From positions 1-60,126 of the forward strand of contig NBMI01000049.1 in assembly GCA_002085445.1 (NCBI GenBank): 60,126 nucleotides of DNA, given 5' to 3'. Position numbers and translations under genes: made by a program. Positions 54,141 through 60,126 of the stretch are shown piece after piece (the first letter of the stretch is position 1; each line of letters begins with the position of its first letter). The notes beneath the pieces are model-generated. The model was given only the letters and a program-made list of their open reading frames with translations. It was not told the origin of the DNA and ran no database searches. Source of the stretch: Candidatus Parabeggiatoa sp. nov. 2 (GTDB lineage: Bacteria; Pseudomonadota; Gammaproteobacteria; Beggiatoales; Beggiatoaceae).

Positions 54141-55776
54141 ATTGTTTACCTCTATTCAGTAAAAATAAATAGTCGCGTATATTGTATAGTATATTTTTTA
54201 ATTATTACTGGCAATATCGCCAACACTAGTGCAAGAAAGCGGAAATCCCCATACCATTCCGCCAGTAGCGGGGGCTCATGGCTAAAAGCGATAGAAGGCT
54301 AAAGCCGACTAAACTTTAGTGCCCTTTAGAGCACTTGAGCTTTCAGACAAACTACGTCCTTCGCTCTGCGAGATAACTCTCGTTCTTCGCTATGCGAGAT
54401 AACGGCTTTAGCCGTTGGCGTTGGGGTGGTATGGAAACTTCCGCCTTACTGTACTAGGTTGGAAAATTTCAAACCACAAGTATTAGCTTTCAAAAAGGCA
54501 TTGACCCTACAGTCGCTGAAGCTGCGGTTAAATCTGGATTGGGGATCAACCCTCGTCAATTGGGGGCCATGCTGACGTTTAAAACAGATCGTATTTTCTT
54601 GAGAATGAACGGTGCCAGAAGTGTCGGCTGGATAAGCTTTCGACAAAGGACTGGACAGGGAAGCAACCCTCGTCAATTGCTCATCGTTAGACATAAGTTT
54701 TTAAATACTTGATTTTTATAGCTTTTAACCGGTAGGCCCCACGTTGTTGATTGATTAAAAATCAATGCTCTTTTATCCGTTTCGGAACGAGTATCCGTTG
54801 TACTTATCAGGAATGCACCCGGTATCCAAAAGACTTATGTATAACAATGAGCGTCAATTGGGGGCCATGCTGACGCTTGAAACCGGTCGTATTTACTTTA
54901 AAATGACACTGTATAGTCTACTTGCAATTAATCTTTTCAATTTTCAATTTTCATTTCCAGGCAAAAGTTTTTCGGAGAAAACTTTTGCCTGGAAGACATT
55001 TTTCATTAGAATTGGGGGCCATGTTGACGCTTAAAACAGATCATATTTTATCAAGACTGAACCGTGCAAAAAATGTCGGCCACGAAAGCTACAGTACCAG
55101 AAGTGTCGGCCGCGAACGTTTTCAAAATGAGACACACCCACAAAAAAATGTAAAATGACACTGTATAGTCTACTTGCAATAATTAATCATCAAGGATCAT
55201 TATGCTTTATCCGTTTATCGGCCCGTCATCCTAAGTACTACTTAACCGAACCGTGAAAATGGGAATGCGCCCAGTACCATAAGTATCGGCTGCGAAAATT
55301 TTCAAAGTGAGACACACCCACAAAAAACTTTAGAATGACACTATATAGTCTACTTGCAATCAATCTTTTCAATTTTCATTTTACATTTTACATTTTTCAT
55401 TAGAATTGGGGGCCATGTTGACGTTTGTTCGTAATCACATTGGAAGTGAGAGTGCAAGAAGTGTCGGCCTCTTTGCTTTTGACAAAACGGGATTAGGGAG
55501 CAACCCTCGTCAATATACACACTATTTAATTATATAAGGTAAAAGAAATTGTTGAGATTAGACGCTAAAACGGGTGTAATATAAGACACATTTTAGGGTG
55601 TCTACTTATAATTAGACTCAAGATGGAAACAACTTTTGCCTGAAAAGGACTTTTTGAAAAACCTCCAGGGGCGTTGCCCTGGCAAGCCCCAACGGGGCGA
55701 GTATCGGTACCTTGTGTTTAATTCGTTTATCTCTGATATAAGTTGTACTTATTGTTCAGATAAGGAAATAGTAAAT
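54141..55776. repeat. Dispersed-repeat tract with four core copies
   Basis: Core repeat begins at 54559, 54857, 55011 and 55405. The copy at 54559 lies in an open frame (about 54460-54713) joining a protein-like stretch (SFQKGIDPTVAEAAVKSGLG) to GINPRQLGAMLTFKTDRIF and ending RHKFLNT, the only place where the repeat adjoins non-repeat coding-like sequence. 55060-55400 duplicates 52255-52600. A GGCAAAAGTTTTTC-GGA palindrome lies at 54957-54992, and CGTTTATCC/GTTGTACTTAT near 55725. No confident gene. Confidence 0.7.
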
Positions 55777-56661
55777 ATGATTAATAAATTCATGTTGTTA
55801 TTCGTGTGTTTGGTTGTAGGGGGGGCAGCTTACGCGGTTTCACCGGAAACAGAGCATAAGACTGCGGCCGAATTTGAAGCCTCGCTAAACTATCAACAAG
55901 ATAAGATTGTCCTGCCTAATGATGTCGCAACGCTGGCTATCCCGGATAATTTTCGCTATTTAGGGCCAGAAGATGCAGAACGTGTGCTGGTGCAAGCATG
56001 GGGTAATCCTCCCGGGCACAAAACGCTTGGCATGATCTTTCCAAATGCTATCAGTCCTCTCAGTTTAGAAGGATGGGGCGTAGTGGTGACTTATGAGGAA
56101 GACGGTTATGTCTCTGATGAAGACGCAGATGGCATCGATTATGATGCGTTGCTTATGCAAATGAAGGAGGGTATCGCAGCCGCTAACGAGGAACGAAAGA
56201 AGCAGGGCTACGGCACTTTGGAACTGGTCGACTGGGCAGCTAAACCCTATTATGACAAGGAAACACATAAGATGTACTGGGCGAAAGAACTCGCGTTTGG
56301 CGACGTGCCAACTCACACGCTGAATTACAATATCCGTATTCTTGGCCGACGGGGTGTATTGGTTTTGAACGCAGTATCCGATATAAACCAACTCACTGAG
56401 ATCAAACAAGATATGCAGCAAGTATTGGCTTTTACCAATTTCAACAAAGGACACCGCTACGAGGACTTTGATTCTAGCACCGATAAGGTAGCGGCTTATG
56501 GTATAGCGGGGCTCGTTGCCGGCGGTTTAGCAGCAAAAGCCGGTTTATTCTCAAAACTTTTGGCCTTATTGATTGCCGGTAAGAAGTTTATTGTTTTAAT
56601 CGTCATTGGATTATTGGTGTTTGTTGGGGGGTTATTTAAACGTAAAAAGGCAGCGTCTTAG
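55777..56661 (+). CDS. DUF2167 family exported membrane protein
   Basis: 294 residues from ATG 55777 (AAGGA nine bases upstream; an upstream frame from 55636 has no site). Signal peptide 1-20 (LLFVCLVVGGAAYAV). The periplasmic part matches DUF2167: LPNDVATLAIPDNFRYLGPE, SPLSLEGWGVVVTYEEDGYV, LVDWAAKPYYDKETHKMYWA, THTLNYNIRILGRRGVLVLN. C-terminal membrane segment (AGKKFIVLIVIGLLVFVGGLF) ends in RKKAAS. Function of the family is unknown; it is common in proteobacteria, sometimes near stress genes. No operon partner. Confidence 0.88.
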   Translation: MINKFMLLFVCLVVGGAAYAVSPETEHKTAAEFEASLNYQQDKIVLPNDVATLAIPDNFRYLGPEDAERVLVQAWGNPPGHKTLGMIFPNAISPLSLEGWGVVVTYEEDGYVSDEDADGIDYDALLMQMKEGIAAANEERKKQGYGTLELVDWAAKPYYDKETHKMYWAKELAFGDVPTHTLNYNIRILGRRGVLVLNAVSDINQLTEIKQDMQQVLAFTNFNKGHRYEDFDSSTDKVAAYGIAGLVAGGLAAKAGLFSKLLALLIAGKKFIVLIVIGLLVFVGGLFKRKKAAS

Positions 56662-57120
56662 CATCGTTTGACAGGAGTCCAAACTTTAGTTTGGCAGTAG
56701 ACAGGAGTCCAAACTTAAGTTTGGCAGTAGACAGGAGTCCAAACTTAAGTTTGGCAGTAGACAGGAGTCCAAACTTAAGTTTGGCAGTAGACAGGAGTCC
56801 ATTGGCACTCCTGTCCAAACAGTCGTCCAAACGTAAGGAAGGCAGAGTAGTGATACACTGGCCCCTGTTATTGACATAAACTTTTTATGGTTATTTGGAC
56901 TCAAGATTTTGAGGGCCATAAACCCGTTTGGAGGTTTTCAAATTAAACTCTGGCCTTACAAACGACAAAGATTAGGTATAACCAAAGAAAAATCCCTGCT
57001 TAGACTCAATCCTTGTAGTAGTTAATTTCAACTCTAGCCTTACAAACGACAAAGATTAGGTATAACCAAAGAAAAATCCCTGCTTAGACTCAATCCTTGT
57101 AGTTAATTGAATTTCAGGCT
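56662..57120. repeat. 30-bp tandem array, hairpin and 84-bp direct repeat
   Basis: Four 30-bp units GACAGGAGTCCAAACTTAAG-TTTGGCAGTA (first with TTTAG) occupy 56670-56789. Next GACAGGAGT/ACTCCTGTC forms a 9-bp stem at 56790-56815. 56947-57030 and 57031-57110 repeat ACTCTGGCCTTACAAACGAC ... TCAATCCTTGTAG. No gene. Confidence 0.8.
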
Positions 57121-58911
57121 TTATTTTATATAAGTGACACCAGTCTCTTCGGGTCTTGTCAAGGTACCCACCTCCTTGACATAGTTCACAAACGATTCGG
57201 CATACTCAAAATAGCTATTGATACCCTTCCCTTGTTCCAAGACTTGACTAAAGGTGGTATAACCATCTTGGCCGCTGGCAAGAAAAGAGATCGTCCCGAC
57301 TTTGTACATTTTAGCGGGATCAATAGACGACCACTTACCGTTCTTATCTCGGATATCAAGCAGGGTAACACGCTGATTAATTGGACGAGTGGCTTCAATC
57401 GTATAGCGGATACTGGCCGGATATGGAAAAGAACCGTAGGAACCGCCCTTATCCAAGTAATTACTCAACGCATCTTCAAGAACTTGCTTCACTTCGGCCC
57501 CCGTCATTTCTAACACATAAAGCGTATTACTGAACGGCAGTACGGTGTAGGCCGTTTCAATGGTAATATCACCCTTGTATATCGCAACACGCACACCGCC
57601 AGCATTTAGAATCACGAGATCAGCATCATAGTTGCGACTGTTCAATTGCCAAAGAAAACTTTCAGCAACAACCGGCGCAATCTGGCTGCCATCAGGTAAT
57701 GTCACACCCTCATAACTGCCGGGAACATAAATGTGCAACAAATCATCGGCCGCTTGCCCAATCACCGTTTTCTGTGCCTCTTCCACCTGTACAGTGTATT
57801 CCGCCAGTTGCTCAGCAACGACAGGATCGCCCTCGACGATCTCAATATTGGGATTCTTAGCAATAATGGCTTCAATTTTAGCCTGTGTTTCAGCATCCAC
57901 AGGCGCTCTATTGCCGTCAGCATTGCGTTGTTGAAAGCTATCACCCACCAACAAGATAGGATTGCCCTCACATTCTGTGACAACACCCTTCTCATCAAAT
58001 GCCACACTTAAAGAACCCACGGCATAACTATATTGCCAAGCTTGGGCAATACAAACAGGTTCGCCTCTGGGCGATGTAACCAAAGTGGGGTATGGCCCTT
58101 TAGGATTCAAACCCAAGTCTGTTAGATCACCTAACAGCGTATGAGAATCAGCACTGACAATCACATCAACACCAGCAACTTGCTTAGCAAGAGCCAGATC
58201 TTGGCTATAGCCATAATGCGTCATCAGAATGATTTTATTGATGCCCTTGCCTTCAAGTTCTTTAACCATTTTTGTGGCCGTTTCGACTTCATCAGAGAAG
58301 CTTAAATCATCACCGGGCGAAGAACTATAAAGAGTTTTCAGGGTGTCTATACCAATCAGCCCGACTTGTTCACCACCCACCTCTTTAATGAGGTAAGGCT
58401 CAACCAGTCCTTTCAAGACCTCACTTTGAGAAAAATCAATATTAGCCGCAATGGCCTGGAACTTGCCCTGTTTGAGAAAGTTGGCTAAGACAGCATTGCC
58501 ATCATCAAATTCATGATTGCCCAACGCAAAGGCATCAAAGCCCACAGTGTTCATCAGTTTCACATCGGCATCACCTTTAAATAAGGTATAGTACAATGTA
58601 CCTTGCAACGCATCCCCACCGTGGAGTACCAGCGGATTAGCTAAACGGTTTCTCAAAGCCTTAATTTTGCTAGCGACTCTAGCAAAACCGCCCAATTTAA
58701 CCCGCGTTTCCACGCCATCAAATATCAGATCATAGTCTTCTTCCGCCAAATGAGAATGATGATCATTGATGTGGATTAAGTGAGTACGAAAAGGAGTGTT
58801 GGCGGTGGAACTCACCTTATTCTCATCATTACAGCCCGGCAGTCCCAAAATGAGAACGGCCGTTAAGACCGGCACAAGAGATAATTTCTTGTTTGTAACA
58901 AGTTTTGTCAT
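57121..58911 (-). CDS. UshA-family 5'-nucleotidase / 2',3'-cyclic phosphodiesterase lipoprotein
   Basis: 596 residues from the ATG at 58911 (AGGA upstream; a TTG 33 bases earlier is less likely). Lipoprotein signal with lipobox LGLPGC. Metallophosphoesterase domain: LIHINDHHSHL, VLHGGDALQG, FDAFALGNHEFDDG, LMTHYGYSQD and VDVIVSADSHT. C-terminal 5'-nucleotidase domain: LVILNAGGVRVAIYKGDITI, LPFSNTLYVLEMTGAEVKQV. All metal ligands appear present. It should release phosphate and nucleosides from extracellular nucleotides, anchored to the membrane. It converges with the DUF2167 gene. Confidence 0.93.
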   Translation of the reverse strand: MTKLVTNKKLSLVPVLTAVLILGLPGCNDENKVSSTANTPFRTHLIHINDHHSHLAEEDYDLIFDGVETRVKLGGFARVASKIKALRNRLANPLVLHGGDALQGTLYYTLFKGDADVKLMNTVGFDAFALGNHEFDDGNAVLANFLKQGKFQAIAANIDFSQSEVLKGLVEPYLIKEVGGEQVGLIGIDTLKTLYSSSPGDDLSFSDEVETATKMVKELEGKGINKIILMTHYGYSQDLALAKQVAGVDVIVSADSHTLLGDLTDLGLNPKGPYPTLVTSPRGEPVCIAQAWQYSYAVGSLSVAFDEKGVVTECEGNPILLVGDSFQQRNADGNRAPVDAETQAKIEAIIAKNPNIEIVEGDPVVAEQLAEYTVQVEEAQKTVIGQAADDLLHIYVPGSYEGVTLPDGSQIAPVVAESFLWQLNSRNYDADLVILNAGGVRVAIYKGDITIETAYTVLPFSNTLYVLEMTGAEVKQVLEDALSNYLDKGGSYGSFPYPASIRYTIEATRPINQRVTLLDIRDKNGKWSSIDPAKMYKVGTISFLASGQDGYTTFSQVLEQGKGINSYFEYAESFVNYVKEVGTLTRPEETGVTYIK

Positions 58912-59084
58912 ACTATGATTCCTATTGTAATTGTTAAAAGACAAGATTGTAGGGGCAATCCCTTACCACCTATCAGTTCGCCGTAGGGGTTGAATATGAA
59001 TAGCCCCAGGTGAAACCTGGGGAAAAAATCGAGCCAACCGACAACCCCGTAGGGGTTGAATATGAATAGCCCCAGGTGAAACCT
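58912..59084. repeat. CAACCCCGTAGGGG repeats, one truncated by the IS
   Basis: GCCGTAGGGG (58981) and CAACCCCGTAGGGG (59041) each run TTGAATATGAATAGCC + CCAGGTGAAACCT. The second stops at AACCT where CAATGCCATTAAG begins, so the IS4-type element landed in it. Confidence 0.75.
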
Positions 59085-60126
59085 CAATGCCATTAAGTTA
59101 AGGAAAATGTGTTACAATTATTAACTTTCAAACAGTAGGTAAAATCAATTTATGGAAAAACAAACATTGGCAGACGAAAATGACAAAGCCACCGGATCAA
59201 TTTCAATTATTCGCGAGTTGCTAAATGATGAGTCATTTAAAGATGAACATCGCACAGTTTATATTTTTTTTACCAGAAAGTAAAAATTGGACTTTGTAGC
59301 CGTCATTTTGATAATTTTACAAAAAAGCATCAAACCGCTACAGCTTGTTTTAAATGAGTTTTTTAAAAAACGGAACAACGGCATTTTAGTAACAAAGAGT
59401 GCCTTTACCCAAGCACGTCGTCATTTAAAACCTGAAGCCTTTATTACATTGAACCAAAAGGCTATAGTAGACGCTTTTTATGCTGATGGTAATTATGAAA
59501 ACGCTTGGGGTTTTCGTTTACTGGCTATTGATGGCTCCAAAATCCATTTGCCTAATGTGCCAGAAATAAACGACGAATTTGGTACCATAAATTTTACTCC
59601 ATCCTATATATTTTTAGCATCATTAACCAAACTTGGTCGACATTTTACGGGTCGTTGCTCAAAAACGTCATTTAAAGCGGCACGAGATATGTTTAAACAA
59701 CAAGTTACTAATAGCAATAGAAGGAGAAGTCAAGAAAAAGTGCCAAAAATTGGGACTACCAGAAAAAATTACCGTGCGCTTTGTTAGAGTTAGATTGAGC
59801 ACAGGAGAGATAGAAGTTCTTGTTACCTCATTGCTTGATGAGAAAAAATACTCAGCCCTTATGTTTAAGGAATTATATAATTTACGTTGGGGTGTTGAGT
59901 GTTTTCTTGGTGTTATAAAAGAACGCTTAAAAATTGATAATTTTACAGGTAAAACGGTTATCTCAGTTAAACAGGATTTTTTTGCAATTATGTTTCTAAC
60001 GGGTTTAGAATCCCTACTCACCAAAGCCGCTGATTCGCAATTATTTAAGAAATCCAGCCTGAATAAACACAGACAGACTGTCAATAACATGGTGTCTTTT
60101 AACGCCATAAAAAATTTTAGGGTAGA
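59085..60126 (+). mobile_element. IS4-family insertion sequence, left end and body (cut by the window)
   Basis: Terminal repeat CAATGCCATTAAGTTAAGG at 59085-59103 resembles IS4-type ends. The transposase relic follows directly. The right end lies outside the window. Related ends near 274-371 and 693-710 show earlier family members. Confidence 0.75.
59152..60126 (+). pseudogene. IS4-family transposase, frameshifted and partial
   Basis: ATG at 59152 begins a 42-codon frame (ISIIRELLNDESFKDEHRTV); the protein continues in another frame (59287 onward: LVTKSAFTQARRHLKPEAFI, then FRLLAIDGSKIHLPN with the first catalytic Asp) and again after about 59700 (LGLPEKITVRFVRVRLSTGE). The third catalytic region YNLRWGVECFLGVIKERLKI holds the Y-2-R-3-E-6-K signature of IS4. 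The region around the second Asp is lost, so this copy is dead. It runs to the window edge. Confidence 0.85.

Overview
The window most resembles the chromosome of a large or filamentous colourless sulfur bacterium (Beggiatoa/Thioploca/Thiomargarita type, Gammaproteobacteria). This is an inference. It rests on a form I RuBisCO with a LysR-type CbbR and a CbbO-like activator subunit, on many AAA, caspase-like, WD40 and FGE-sulfatase-type genes, and on AT-rich DNA whose gaps are packed with short palindromic repeats. I saw no rRNA or tRNA gene.

Layout. 1-5.4 kb: an exported NlpC/P60-like/SLT muramidase and an exported WD40-caspase protein, set between blocks of dispersed repeats. 5.4-7.6 kb: a translationally coupled AAA ATPase/TOPRIM pair, followed by a 14-unit tandem array. 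8.4-13.1 kb: an AAA/PD-(D/E)XK protein, a nested inverted-repeat element, and a coupled GHKL-ATPase/methyltransferase-like pair. 13.3-20.2 kb: a TPR-OmpA protein, CbbO-like, a small membrane protein and two near-identical cold-shock genes. 20.9-23.3 kb: a broken TIR gene, a possible CRISPR relic and ApbE. 24.0-29.5 kb: cbbR, cbbL, cbbS and a ParA-like ATPase. 30-37 kb: mostly decayed genes (SH3-LysM, PIN toxin, FGE-sulfatase), plus an intact RelE-type toxin-antitoxin pair and an in-frame tandem repeat array. 38-40 kb: a second AAA/TOPRIM-type pair whose DUF4435-like partner is split by an inserted repeat. 41.1-51.8 kb: an Hsp70-like ATPase, two coiled-coil proteins, two radical-SAM relics and a tandem-AAA+ CbxX-like protein, interrupted by a third AAA/TOPRIM pair. 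53-60 kb: a ParB-like/pentapeptide pair, a small HAD protein, a DUF2167 protein, a lipoprotein nucleotidase, and an IS4-family element running off the end.

Functional reading. The window mixes core carbon-fixation genes (cbbR, cbbLS, cbbO-like) with what looks like an accessory/defence zone: three different AAA+TOPRIM pairs, GHKL plus methyltransferase-like, caspase, TIR, PIN and RelE genes. The best candidate for an undescribed system is the Hsp70-like / coiled-coil / radical-SAM / coiled-coil / tandem-AAA+ set at 41.1-51.8 kb. The GHKL/methyltransferase-like pair at 10.8-13.1 kb is second.

The non-coding DNA is unusual in its own right. Several repeat families keep constant flanks around changing palindromes. 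One small inverted-repeat element can be seen in filled and empty states in two copies of the same cold-shock leader. Many genes here are broken by small deletions, in-frame stops or inserted repeats. I worked by eye without database searches, so family names are recognition-level calls.
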